From: a virus | IMG/VR virus record: IMGVR_UViG_3300042569_000528 | Location: 1 to 32,335 of that record | Direction: 5' to 3' (one strand) | DNA: 32,335 nt | Shown: in pieces, positions 7,262-15,254 of the stretch | How positions within the stretch are numbered: the stretch's first letter is position 1 | Layout: each line of letters starts with the position of its first letter | The notes under the pieces: generated by a model | What the model was told of the DNA's origin: nothing | What the model saw: only the letters and a program-made list of their open reading frames with translations | Database searches by the model: none | Made by a program: the position numbers and the translations under genes

Positions 7262-7774
7262 ATGTTCGGTATGATCCCATTACCATATAAGTTACTGGCA
7301 GGTGCTGCTTTAATACTTGGTGTGTTTGTATATGGATACATGAAGGGATCTGCTTATGCCGAGGCAGAACTACAAAGATTTGCTGCTAAAGCAAGCGCAC
7401 AAGTTGCTGAACTGGAGAAAAAAAATTCAGAGATTAGCAATAATGTAGTTACTGAATATGTTGATAGAACAAATACAATTAGAGAGAAAGAATATGTTTA
7501 TGTTGATGCCGCTAAAAACACTGTTCCTAGTCAGTCTGTTATGTCTAACGGTTGGGTGTTCACGCACGACATTAGTGCCAGTGCCAGTGATGCCGACGCC
7601 ACCAGAAGTTCTGATGCGTCCCCCTCAGGAATTAAAGACACTGATGCCCTCATCGGAATCATCCGCAACTACGCCATCTGCCAATCCAACTCGGTCCAAC
7701 TAACGGAACTCCAACGCTGGATAAACGAAAACAAGGCAGCGGTCGACGAATTAAATAAGAAAGCGAAAAAGTAA
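7262..7774 (+). CDS. Rz: Rz-like inner-membrane spanin (i-spanin)
   Basis: This 170-residue protein has spanin architecture. A short N-terminus precedes a single membrane segment (LLAGAALILGVFVYGYM, about residues 11-27), followed by an Ala/Glu/Lys-rich coiled coil (AYAEAELQRFAAKASAQV, then AELEKKNSEI) and a periplasmic C-terminus. I-spanins join with an outer-membrane lipoprotein to disrupt the outer membrane at the last step of Gram-negative lysis. The assignment is greatly strengthened by the out-of-frame lipoprotein ORF nested inside it (7494-7703). A polar Ser/Asp/Ala-rich stretch (near residues 101-118) is the part constrained by the nested frame and looks low-complexity. The stop overlaps the next ATG (TAATG). 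Confidence 0.82.
   Translation: MFGMIPLPYKLLAGAALILGVFVYGYMKGSAYAEAELQRFAAKASAQVAELEKKNSEISNNVVTEYVDRTNTIREKEYVYVDAAKNTVPSQSVMSNGWVFTHDISASASDADATRSSDASPSGIKDTDALIGIIRNYAICQSNSVQLTELQRWINENKAAVDELNKKAKK
7494..7703 (+). CDS. Rz1: Rz1-like outer-membrane lipoprotein spanin nested in Rz
   Basis: This 69-residue ORF lies wholly inside the Rz gene in another frame, as in lambda Rz/Rz1. From ATG 7494 it reads MFMLMPLKTLFLVSLLCLTVGC: a Lys, a hydrophobic signal and a lipobox-like LTVGC with the acylated Cys at about residue 22. A Pro-rich stretch (VPVPVMPTPPEVLMRPP) follows, typical of Rz1. The mature lipoprotein would be about 48 residues. AGAGAGAAAG lies just upstream of ATG 7494; ATGs at 7500 and 7506 are alternatives. 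The Thr at lipobox position -3 is less usual. It would sit in the outer membrane and bind the i-spanin. Confidence rests on the combination of signal, Cys, prolines and nesting. Confidence 0.8.
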   Translation: MFMLMPLKTLFLVSLLCLTVGCSRTTLVPVPVMPTPPEVLMRPPQELKTLMPSSESSATTPSANPTRSN

Positions 7775-9984
7775 TGGCAGATAAAAAATATATCGGGGAA
7801 CCTGGAAAACAAGACGATCCCTGCTGGAAGGGATATGAGATGGTAGGCATGAAGAAAAAGGGTGGTCGTAAGGTTCCTAACTGTGTGCCTGAAGCAACAG
7901 ATATTATTGCCAAAGCAAAGGCAGCAGTTGCAAAGAAGGCAGGTGCGAAACTGAAGATGGATCCAGATACTGGAACACCTGATCATTTTACAGCCGCTGC
8001 TCGCCGTAAAAAAGGTTTGCCAGAAGAAAATGATCAGTGGCGTGGTGGCACACGTGCTAGGGGTTACGGTAAATCTAAAGAAACTTCAAATCGCAAAGAT
8101 TTTGGTCGGTATACATCTTCCAGAAGAGATCATCCAAAAGACGTATCTGGCGGAAAACTTGCTGCCGCTCGCCTACGTATATCTAACGATTGGCCTTCGC
8201 TAGGCGAAAGTAAAATTTACTCTGTGCATGTCAAAACATATGACTCGCAGGGTAACAAGCAAATGAACTCACCAGAATTCAAAAAGCATGTTTCTGCGCA
8301 TGGTGGTGAAATGGATTATGTATCCGATAAAGGTGCAGCATTTAAATTTAAGTCAGCATCAAATGCTGCAATGTTTCATCGTGGTGTTCAATCAAAGTTT
8401 AAAGAACTCGATTCAGAACACGATATGCATGAAGAAGCAGCACCAATGTCACGGACATTGCCCCAATCGCGCCCCCCAGCCAAGGCCAATGACACCCTTG
8501 ACAATTCTTTTGCTAAACGAAACCAAGCTGCTATTGACAAACGCAACGACAGCATCAAAAGAAGTGCTGAGGCACGTCGCCGCATGCTCCATCCTGATAC
8601 AGCAGAAAGGAAACGTGAGAAACCATCAGGTTACAGTACAAATGCGGCTGGTTACAGTACAAGCGATCGTTACAAATCTGTCAAAGAAGAACTCGGCAAA
8701 AGCATGGACACCGACATGCCTAAAGGATTGGAAGATAGAGCGCCAAGAGGAAGAGCCAGAAATGCATTGGGTCGTGCCATTGCAAAAAAAGAGCGCAATC
8801 TTGCGAGAGCTCGTAAAGAGATTGCTTTACGTAATGAAGAACTCGGTAAGGAAAACGAATGGGGAACTGATGCTCTTCGTAAGAAGTATGCTGTTATGAC
8901 TCCTGGTCAAGAATCAATGGCGGCGGATAAGATCCCATCATTTGATCCACGTTACGACAATGTAACTACTCAGCATCTTGGTCTGCATCCTTTCCGCGAA
9001 GGTTACTTGGCAGAGATCTCAGCACGAGGTGCTGAAGCACGTGCTAAGTTCCAAGCAAAGGTCAGACAAACACTGGCAGATCCTGCTAATATTAAACGAG
9101 CAAAGAAAACTCTTGCGAAAAGAAAAGAAGCAGAAAAAGCAAAAGAACCAGCACATCTTGTAATGCAACTACGTAAAGCAGTAAGCATCGGTTCTAAGGT
9201 TCACTTCCAAGATGGTAGTCATCACGCTATTACGGGGAATCATGCTGACATATTCATGTCGAAGTATAACTCTGCAAAGTCTTCTATCGAAAAAGAAGCA
9301 CTACAGAAACGTGCTCATAAATCTCACTCTGAGTTTATGAGAACAATCGCCGAAGGTGTTCACGAGAATTGCGGAACTCCAGACTGCTGTCAGATGTGTG
9401 ATACTGCAGAAATGGGAACGCACAATGTGGATTCATATGAGGCGCACAGAGGTTCAGGTGACCAGATCTCTCCAGTAATTTCACACGATGATGAAGACAT
9501 CCGCTTCCAAGATTTCGATGAAACTGCATTTGAAAAAGAACTCGAAGCAGATGTTCTCGCTCTTTCGTGGGATGACATGGTAGATCTCTACGACGAAGAT
9601 GAAATTGAATATGACGATTCACCTGAAGAAGAAGGTGAAGATCTAGAGGAAGGAATTACTCCTGCTGGTCGTCTTAAGAAAAGATTCAATGCGATGCGCT
9701 CTAAGAGTCGTCGTATGATGGCAAGAAATATTGCAATCAAGCGTGTGTCTTCGCCAGAGAAACTTAAATCCAGATCAATTCGTGCTGCCCGTCGCATGGT
9801 ATACAAAAGACTGTTGCGTAACAGAGATATTTCTACAGTATCTTCATCTGAAAAAACACGTCTCGAAGCACAGATAAAGCGTATGGCACCAATGGTTGCT
9901 CGCCTATCTGTAAGAGTCATGCCAGCAGTTCGTAAACTGGAGCAATCCAGAATCAAGAACAGCAGAATGAGAAAGAGGAAGTAA
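7774..9984 (+). CDS. Large basic virion-type protein with C-terminal Arg/Lys-rich domain
   Basis: This 736-residue protein appears modular. The N-terminus has DDPCWKGYEMVGMKKKGG followed by PNCVP, a short Cys motif recurrent in myophage virion proteins, then DTGTPDHFTAAARRKKGLPE and a basic linker. The middle is repetitive and charged. A Cys cluster (CGTPDCCQMC) occurs near residue 530, followed by a strongly acidic block (YDEDEIEYDDSPEEEGEDLEE) and a very basic C-terminal domain starting at EGITPAGRLKKRF and ending in RMRKRK. Acidic-to-basic modules with LxE sites are typical of prohead-protease-processed head proteins, but a specific role is not proven. It lies in the late block, coupled to Rz by TAATG. 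No enzyme motif is visible. Confidence 0.72.
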   Translation: MADKKYIGEPGKQDDPCWKGYEMVGMKKKGGRKVPNCVPEATDIIAKAKAAVAKKAGAKLKMDPDTGTPDHFTAAARRKKGLPEENDQWRGGTRARGYGKSKETSNRKDFGRYTSSRRDHPKDVSGGKLAAARLRISNDWPSLGESKIYSVHVKTYDSQGNKQMNSPEFKKHVSAHGGEMDYVSDKGAAFKFKSASNAAMFHRGVQSKFKELDSEHDMHEEAAPMSRTLPQSRPPAKANDTLDNSFAKRNQAAIDKRNDSIKRSAEARRRMLHPDTAERKREKPSGYSTNAAGYSTSDRYKSVKEELGKSMDTDMPKGLEDRAPRGRARNALGRAIAKKERNLARARKEIALRNEELGKENEWGTDALRKKYAVMTPGQESMAADKIPSFDPRYDNVTTQHLGLHPFREGYLAEISARGAEARAKFQAKVRQTLADPANIKRAKKTLAKRKEAEKAKEPAHLVMQLRKAVSIGSKVHFQDGSHHAITGNHADIFMSKYNSAKSSIEKEALQKRAHKSHSEFMRTIAEGVHENCGTPDCCQMCDTAEMGTHNVDSYEAHRGSGDQISPVISHDDEDIRFQDFDETAFEKELEADVLALSWDDMVDLYDEDEIEYDDSPEEEGEDLEEGITPAGRLKKRFNAMRSKSRRMMARNIAIKRVSSPEKLKSRSIRAARRMVYKRLLRNRDISTVSSSEKTRLEAQIKRMAPMVARLSVRVMPAVRKLEQSRIKNSRMRKRK

Positions 9985-9985
9985 G

Positions 9986-10270
9986 ATGCTTTCGCTGAAA
10001 GAATTTATTGCTGAGGCAGCAGTTGATGCCAAGGGACATAAGAGTTCCACTGGTGGTCTGACACAAAAGGGACGTGATGCGTATAATGCTAAGGGTGGAA
10101 ACTTACAGGCACCTGTGACCACTCCTCCTTCAAAGTTAAAGGCAGGTAGTAAAGCAGCGAATCGACGTAAGTCTTTCTGTGCTCGCATGGGTGGCGTTGA
10201 AGGTCCAATGAAAGATGAAAAGGGTCGTCCGACTCGCAAGGCACTAGCACTAAGAAAGTGGAATTGTTAA
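9986..10270 (+). CDS. Small basic protein (DUF6321-like) with CTS-like N-terminus
   Basis: This 94-residue, Lys/Arg/Gly-rich protein begins MLSLKEFIAEAAVDAKG, close to the T4 capsid targeting sequence used by internal head proteins, with a predicted prohead-protease site after IAE. The body GGLTQKGRDAYNAKGGN, then APVTTPPSKLKAGSKAANRR, then FCARMGGVEGPMKDEKGRPT, then ALALRKWNC is a widespread conserved module that I recall as DUF6321; its function is unknown. Its basic character fits DNA contact inside the capsid. AGAGGAAG precedes the start and the gap to the upstream stop is one base. If the N-terminus is a CTS, this is an internal head protein candidate that could be injected with DNA. Confidence 0.78.
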   Translation: MLSLKEFIAEAAVDAKGHKSSTGGLTQKGRDAYNAKGGNLQAPVTTPPSKLKAGSKAANRRKSFCARMGGVEGPMKDEKGRPTRKALALRKWNC

Positions 10271-10271
10271 C

Positions 10272-10709
10272 ATGGATGAACTGAACACATCAATGAAGAT
10301 AGTGCTCGCGAACACTTTCGCGATGTATTTCAAGGCACATGGTCATCACTGGAATGTTGAAGGTAAAGACTTCTCTCAGTTACATGACTTCTTTGCTAAT
10401 CTCTATCAAGAATTATTTGCTGCAGTTGATCAGATTGCTGAGCAGATTCGTGCACTAGATGATTATGCGCCATATGGTCTAGATACTATGTCAAGTATTG
10501 CTACTATCAAAGATTCATCAATCAATGGTAACAGTATTCCGTCGATGCTTCAAGATCTTATAGAAGCTAATGCATCAGTCATCGAAGCATTAAATGCTGC
10601 ACATAAACTGGCAGAAGCAGAAGGCAACAGAGGTCTTGTTAATCATATTGAAGGGCGTCTTGATGTTCATGCAAAACATGCATGGATGCTTCTCGCAACC
10701 TCAAAGTAA
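10272..10709 (+). CDS. Dps-like ferritin-family protein
   Basis: This 145-residue four-helix protein carries the Dps signature: HGHHWNVEGKDFSQLHDFF and YQELFAAVDQIAEQIRALD. Aligned by eye to bacterial Dps, the inter-subunit ferroxidase ligands are present at H26, H38, D53 and E57, while the position equal to E. coli Asp67 is Ala42. Dps proteins form 12-mers that oxidise and store iron and often bind DNA; the basic N-terminal tail of E. coli Dps is absent, so DNA binding is uncertain. The gene is one base after a putative internal head protein and just ahead of a late promoter, so it may be made late and could be a virion or lysis-stage component. The family call is strong; the role is inference. 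Confidence 0.87.
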   Translation: MDELNTSMKIVLANTFAMYFKAHGHHWNVEGKDFSQLHDFFANLYQELFAAVDQIAEQIRALDDYAPYGLDTMSSIATIKDSSINGNSIPSMLQDLIEANASVIEALNAAHKLAEAEGNRGLVNHIEGRLDVHAKHAWMLLATSK

Positions 10710-10717
10710 TATAAATA
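10710..10717 (+). promoter_or_regulatory. T4-type late promoter TATAAATA
   Basis: An exact TATAAATA (10710-10717) lies directly after the Dps stop, 24 bases before the next ATG (10742). The expected start is near 10723, leaving a leader with AGAGGA. It probably transcribes the block of structural genes from 10742 onwards. Confidence 0.75.
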
Positions 10718-10741
10718 GATAAAAGATTAGAGGAACATTTA

Positions 10742-12328
10742 ATGAGACTAGAGCAAACTATCAGGGCGACAATGAATGAAGCGATGGACATGGATGGCAG
10801 ACTCGACCAGTTAGTTCGCGCTGGTCTGATGCCAACAAGTTCGTTGCCACTTCTAAAGCGTGCCATTTCTAGAATGCATGCTGGTATGTCACTTCAGGGT
10901 GCCGAGCGTGATGTAATGAACATGTTCATCAGTTCGATGATGTTCATTGTTCTCGGTGATGACACTGTATTCAATAAGGCACGTGCTGGCGCCAAGACCT
11001 ATGCTACTGAAGCAAAAGAAAAGACAGAGTATGACTACGAAGGTGACATGGCAATGTCGCAACTCAAGTCAATCATTGCCAACTCGCAGCGTATGCATGA
11101 CATGTTGAGCGAAGATACTAATCTACCTGAATGGGTACAGTCGAAGATTACTTTGGCAGAAGATTATATCTCGACCGCAAGCAACTACATGCAAGGTGAG
11201 ATGAATGAATCGAAGGATGGCATGCCATTCGAAGGTCCATATAGAAAAGTTGGTGAGCGCAAAGACAAGTATGGTAACACGGTAAAGAATGTTCCTAAGT
11301 TTCTTGCTAAGAAGGCAATGAAGAAGCAAGCTAATGAAGAAATCGATCCTGATCTTGAAGCTGAACTGAAGGCTACACGTGTAACAAAAAAGTCCATGGA
11401 AGATTCTAAGAAAACCCGTGAACGTGCTAGTGGCATGAAAGAAGAAGTCGACGAAGAGACAACATATAATAAAGATGCAGTTGAAAAAGAACTCAACAAA
11501 AGCAATGTAAAACCAAAGAATCGTAAACTATATCATGCTATCATGAAGGGATCTTCTGGTTATAAAGCACAGAAGGAAGAAGTCGAAGAACTCGACGAAC
11601 TTTCAACAGACACTCTGAGAAAGTATAGAGCAAAAGCGAAAGATGATGCATACGATGCAGCTGATGTTGACGACGATCGTCGCCTTCGTAAGCGTTCGAT
11701 GGGTTCTTGGGATGCTGGTAAAAAGATTCTAAAGCGTGGTGATAAACTGCGAGCAGAAGAAGTCGAAGAACTTGATGAATTGTCAAAGAAAACTCTCGGT
11801 TCTTATGTAATCAAATCTCTAGCTCCTAGCAGCGAAAAATCCGTTAGCAATTTGGCTTCTAAAGGTGGATATAAATTAGGCAAAGCGCATGATGACGATT
11901 ACACTGCTGGTGAAAAAGAAGATGCTAAGTCTGTAAAGCGTTCTTTGGGTGTTTTGACGGCTGTTAGAAAAATGACTAAAGAAGAAATCGAAGGTCTTGA
12001 AGAATATGCAGTGTCGAAAACGCCACCAACCGCCAGGACACTGAAACCTGAGGTTAAACCTACGATGAACCCTGCGTTTAAACCAAAAACACGACAAAGC
12101 AGTGTCGGCACTCTTGCACGAGTTCGTAGTGGCATGGCAAACCGTTTAAACAATGGTAATGTCAAAGAAGATATTGATGCAGTAAAGCAAATGAACGAGT
12201 CATATAAGACTGCATTTGAAACTGCTCTAAATGAATATGGTATCAAGTCTCCCTCGGAACTTGATGAATCGAAAAGAAAAGAATTTTTCAATCACGTAGA
12301 CCTAGAATTTAAAAAGGGAGACAATTAA
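10742..12328 (+). CDS. Virion-type protein with EELDELS repeats
   Basis: This 528-residue protein has a folded N-terminal third (residues 1-155, helical, LDQLVRAGLMPTSSLPLLKRA) and a long charged remainder. The remainder has repeated E-E-V-E-E-L-D-E-L-S blocks: residues 279-288 and 339-348 are near-identical, spaced by exactly 60 residues, and degenerate copies begin near 234 (EEVDEET) and 413 (EEIEGLEEYA). Each precedes a basic segment (STDTLRKYRAKAKDDAY; SKKTLGSYVIKS). This acidic/basic alternation recurs in myophage head-associated proteins. No enzymatic motif is seen. A late promoter (10710) lies directly upstream. The stop and the next ATG overlap (TAATG). Confidence 0.72.
   Translation: MRLEQTIRATMNEAMDMDGRLDQLVRAGLMPTSSLPLLKRAISRMHAGMSLQGAERDVMNMFISSMMFIVLGDDTVFNKARAGAKTYATEAKEKTEYDYEGDMAMSQLKSIIANSQRMHDMLSEDTNLPEWVQSKITLAEDYISTASNYMQGEMNESKDGMPFEGPYRKVGERKDKYGNTVKNVPKFLAKKAMKKQANEEIDPDLEAELKATRVTKKSMEDSKKTRERASGMKEEVDEETTYNKDAVEKELNKSNVKPKNRKLYHAIMKGSSGYKAQKEEVEELDELSTDTLRKYRAKAKDDAYDAADVDDDRRLRKRSMGSWDAGKKILKRGDKLRAEEVEELDELSKKTLGSYVIKSLAPSSEKSVSNLASKGGYKLGKAHDDDYTAGEKEDAKSVKRSLGVLTAVRKMTKEEIEGLEEYAVSKTPPTARTLKPEVKPTMNPAFKPKTRQSSVGTLARVRSGMANRLNNGNVKEDIDAVKQMNESYKTAFETALNEYGIKSPSELDESKRKEFFNHVDLEFKKGDN
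11576..11785 (+). repeat. Direct repeat pair (30 bp copies, 180-bp period) in virion-type gene
   Basis: Copies at 11576-11605 and 11756-11785 both encode EEVEELDELS and match at 26 of 30 bases. They start exactly 180 bases apart in the same frame. Differences are at third codon positions plus a CTT/TTG leucine swap, so the peptide is under selection, not merely the DNA. Confidence 0.85.
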
Positions 12329-13881
12329 TGTCCGCATGGGGTAATAAAGACGATAAAACATCGGCAGGAACGGTAACTCTTACTGCACCTGCCATCACAT
12401 TCAATGGTGCTACAGGTCATGCCGCTGGAGTATATACTTCTGCTGCACATCCATTCCAACTGGGCGATCCTGTTGCTTATTCAGATGGCGGCGGCACTCA
12501 AGTAGTCGGGTTGACGGATGGTGACACATATTTTGTAACCAACGTTACAACAGATACTTTCATGGTTGCTGCCACCGAAGCTCATGCATTACACAATGTT
12601 CCAACAGCAATCGCCTCGACCGATGGTTCAGGCGCTTCACATACCTTTACACTAAGCCTAGATTACGGTCGTGCTACTCTAACAGGTGACGGAACTAACT
12701 TTGATCCTGCTCTTGCAGTCGGTGATGTTGTTCGTGTTGGTAATCAGGAAATGATTGCTATTGCTGTTGCTAGTGACACAGTTGCTACGGTAATTAATGC
12801 GAACCCAGGAACAGTTCTTACTGTATTCTCTGCTCAAGAGTATACAATCAGTGAAAAACCAACATCAATTGCTTCGGTTTCGGTAGCGAATTTCCAATCA
12901 ACTCAAGTCTTTGGTGTTGACAACACTGAAATCGCTGTTGGTGGTGACAATGTTGCCTCGGTTGCTTTGATTCAAGGTGGTACACGTTACCTTGAAGTTC
13001 CTGCTGTTACCTTCTCTGGTGGCGGTGGTGCTTCTGCTGCTGCAACTGCTTCCATCGCGGGTGGATTAGTAACGGCAGTCGCAGTAACGAACACTGGTTC
13101 GTCATATGAAACTGTGCCAACTGTTGCTATTGCGAAACCTCGCCGTGTTATTCCTACTTCTGGTGTTACTATTACCACTGAGCAAATTGCTTATGCTACT
13201 CACGGATTAGTTGCTGCCGAATCAGTTAAGTATTTCCATGGTGGCGGTACTGCTATCACTGGTTTGTCCAATGATACTGCGTATTTCGTATCCGCTCTTG
13301 GTTTGGCTGCAGGCACTTTCCGCCTTGCTGCATCAGAATCTGCTGCTGCTGGTCGTACTGCTCTTGCTGGCGTTGCTATCTCTGGAACTGGCGGCGAATT
13401 TACTTGTACCGCAACTACTCTAGCAGTTGGTGATCGTATCAGAATTACGGGTACACTAGGTGGAACTGGTACTATTACTAGTTATGCAACAGGAACTATC
13501 TATACTGTTTCTGCTGTTACAGGCACATCGCCATCGGTGACTGGTTTTACACTAACCACTGACGCTGGTTCTGCGATTGTCACAACTGCAGGTACACCAA
13601 CTGGTCTAACATATACGCCATTTACAATCGTTCTGATTTCTGGTACAGGCAACAATGCTCAGTACTTTGAAATCCAAGCATCTGCTGATCAAGCAACTGC
13701 AACTGCTGCTAAGGGTACTGGTGCAACTGGTACCTCTGCTGCTCACTCTGGTTGGGTGCAACGCACAGTTGGAACTGGTGCTAACGCTGGTCGTGTGAAG
13801 TATGAAGTTCTTGTAGCACTCTCTAAGAATGCTATTGCATCTAGCGATGCTGCTGATGATATTGAATTCCCAGACGCATAA
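12328..13881 (+). CDS. Beta-rich structural protein with duplicated domain
   Basis: This 517-residue Gly/Ala/Thr/Val-rich protein is typical of phage surface or fibre proteins and has no signal or catalytic motif. A domain at about residues 40-88 (AAHPFQLGDPVAY, GGGTQVVGLTDGDTYFV, TFMVAATEAHAL) recurs at about 291-339 (THGLVAAESVKYF, GGGTAITGLSNDTAYFV, TFRLAASESAAA), an ancient internal duplication. Between them a GGTRYLEVPAVTFSGGGG unit followed by GGLVTAVAVTNTGSSYETVP is a beta-solenoid-like unit frequent in marine phage structural proteins. Coupled to the preceding gene, it probably contributes to the virion surface (decoration or fibre). The exact location is not decidable. Confidence 0.78.
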   Translation: MSAWGNKDDKTSAGTVTLTAPAITFNGATGHAAGVYTSAAHPFQLGDPVAYSDGGGTQVVGLTDGDTYFVTNVTTDTFMVAATEAHALHNVPTAIASTDGSGASHTFTLSLDYGRATLTGDGTNFDPALAVGDVVRVGNQEMIAIAVASDTVATVINANPGTVLTVFSAQEYTISEKPTSIASVSVANFQSTQVFGVDNTEIAVGGDNVASVALIQGGTRYLEVPAVTFSGGGGASAAATASIAGGLVTAVAVTNTGSSYETVPTVAIAKPRRVIPTSGVTITTEQIAYATHGLVAAESVKYFHGGGTAITGLSNDTAYFVSALGLAAGTFRLAASESAAAGRTALAGVAISGTGGEFTCTATTLAVGDRIRITGTLGGTGTITSYATGTIYTVSAVTGTSPSVTGFTLTTDAGSAIVTTAGTPTGLTYTPFTIVLISGTGNNAQYFEIQASADQATATAAKGTGATGTSAAHSGWVQRTVGTGANAGRVKYEVLVALSKNAIASSDAADDIEFPDA

Positions 13882-13892
13882 GGCATTAAACA

Positions 13893-14345
13893 ATGGCAGA
13901 TAGTAAAGTAACCGCCATGACTGCAGCGACATCGGTTTTAGGAACCGATGTCCTGTATCTCGTGAAACCAGCGACAAGTCCATATGATCATAAGGTTACT
14001 GTTGCCAATCTATTTGGTGGCATTGCAGTTCCAGTAGTTTTGCAAGATGATTTGATTCTTGGTGGCACCGTGCAGACATTAACTTCTGCTGGTGCCATCA
14101 GCATTGCAACTCTAGTAACAAAGATTACTTCACCAAGTGGTGCAGGAACTTTAACTATTGCTGATGGCGTAGATGGACAAATTAAAGTTATCATAATGGT
14201 CAGCAATTCTGCATCTCATGCATTAACAATCAGTTCTAACATTGGACATTCTTCGATTGTTTTTAATTCAGTAGGTGACACTGCCAATCTAATTTTCTTA
14301 ACAGGAAACTGGTATTTCCTCGGGGGAACGGCGACAGTGACATAA
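13893..14345 (+). CDS. Small beta-rich structural protein, fibre-like
   Basis: This 150-residue protein has N-terminal MADSKVTAMTAATSVLGTDVLYLVKPA, a pattern frequent at the start of phage tail-fibre or head-fibre proteins (a short attachment region ending in V-x-L-x-x-L). A Gly/Ser/Thr-rich beta domain follows, and it ends in FLTGNWYFLGGTATVT. The domain TSPSGAGTLTIADGVDGQIKVIIMVS resembles the compact trimeric end domains of phage fibres. It starts 12 bases after the larger structural gene, consistent with a shared structure. There is no catalytic motif. The structural assignment comes from composition and pattern, not a specific homologue. Confidence 0.7.
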   Translation: MADSKVTAMTAATSVLGTDVLYLVKPATSPYDHKVTVANLFGGIAVPVVLQDDLILGGTVQTLTSAGAISIATLVTKITSPSGAGTLTIADGVDGQIKVIIMVSNSASHALTISSNIGHSSIVFNSVGDTANLIFLTGNWYFLGGTATVT

Positions 14346-14346
14346 C

Positions 14347-14709
14347 ATGGTTGAACTAAATAATGATACCTTCTTGATTTATGCCATTAAAAATTATGAT
14401 AACCCTAGTTGTAATGGAATGCCAGATTTAGAAGAAGATTTAAAGAGATTTAAATACATAAAGCGGTTGTTTAAACGGTATGAAAATACTGATGTTTTAA
14501 ATGAACGATTGATACTAAATCATATAATTGTTTTATATAATGTGTTTGGTAATGCTGCAACTAACTTGCTGTTCTACAAAATAGAAGAGAAATATTGGCA
14601 CTACTTGAAAACATTCCTTGTTTTTCTCAATAGAATGACAAGTAGTTCTATGGTTGAGGTCAACTTGGACCAGAATATAGTAACAAGGTTAAGAGAACTT
14701 AATGTCTAG
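14347..14709 (+). CDS. Conserved phage protein (DUF7207-like)
   Basis: This 120-residue basic, helical protein has KNYDNPSCNGMPDLEEDLKR, then LFKRYENTDVLNERLILNHI, then IVLYNVFGNAATNLLFYKIE. I recall this pattern from an uncharacterised protein conserved in many T4-type phages (DUF7207 as I remember it). Function is unknown. It begins two bases after the preceding stop and its last codons overlap the next gene by eight bases, so it is tied to the 14702 gene. Confidence 0.75.
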   Translation: MVELNNDTFLIYAIKNYDNPSCNGMPDLEEDLKRFKYIKRLFKRYENTDVLNERLILNHIIVLYNVFGNAATNLLFYKIEEKYWHYLKTFLVFLNRMTSSSMVEVNLDQNIVTRLRELNV

Positions 14710-15253
14710 ATTTGTAGATGCACTGATAACATATCGTATTCTAAGGTTGTTGACTACACCTTTCGATCAGCAGGATGCATTTCGTCTAGGATTGATCGAT
14801 AAGCATGGTAATAGATTGAAGAGAGAGAATCAATTAAATACTACTGAAGAACAAGAGGCATATAGTCTGCTTCATAGAATGGTATTTAGATTAAAACGAA
14901 TCATTGAAAAAATTCCGTTGGAAAATAAAAACTTCCTCTCGTTTGCTACTGCTGTTGCTCTGGTGCGCGAAGGTATCGAATATGATGATGAAATATTAGA
15001 GGAAGTTTTTTACATGACACAAGAACGTCAAGATGTCAAGGAATTGGCAGAAGAATTAGAATCAGGAAAGATTCAGTCATTCAAACAGTTTGTTGAAGAG
15101 ATGGGCGTTGCTGGTGGTGGAGTTGCTGGGATTGGTATTCCGAATCCAACAAAAGCAAACCAAGCAGAACCTGGACTTACTAAGAGTCAGCAAAAAAGAT
15201 ATAAAAAGAAAAACACAGCAGGTGCAACTGCTGTACTGATTAGAAGGAAGTAA
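14702..15253 (+). CDS. Conserved phage protein with internal SFKQFVEE motif
   Basis: This 183-residue protein has an N-terminal helical domain (FVDALITYRILRLLTTPFDQ, ending near LVREGIEYDDE) that I associate with an uncharacterised T4-superfamily protein, and a C-terminal low-complexity tail. Between them, at about residue 127, lies SFKQFVEEMGVAGGG, like the capsid-targeting-type motif in other genes here; the tail after it is basic (KSQQKRYKKKNTAGA). Cleavage after VEE would release a short basic peptide or domain. The 15 bases TCATTCAAACAGTTT coding SFKQF are identical to those at the end of the 6631 gene. It lies between structural and lysis genes. Function is unknown. Confidence 0.74.
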   Translation: MSRFVDALITYRILRLLTTPFDQQDAFRLGLIDKHGNRLKRENQLNTTEEQEAYSLLHRMVFRLKRIIEKIPLENKNFLSFATAVALVREGIEYDDEILEEVFYMTQERQDVKELAEELESGKIQSFKQFVEEMGVAGGGVAGIGIPNPTKANQAEPGLTKSQQKRYKKKNTAGATAVLIRRK

Positions 15254-15254
15254 C

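Noticed and set aside
8288-8899. 203-codon + strand frame inside the 7774 gene
   Set aside because: Out-of-frame shadow; Cys/Gln/His-rich nonsense composition, no start signal.
9588-9956. Minus-strand 122-codon frame
   Set aside because: Antisense to the acidic and basic repeats of the 7774 gene; Ser/Arg composition is what reversed Glu/Lys codons give.
13211-13423. Leucine-rich out-of-frame ORF in the structural gene
   Set aside because: Arises from GCT/CTT repeats of the Ala-rich coding frame; no ribosome binding site.
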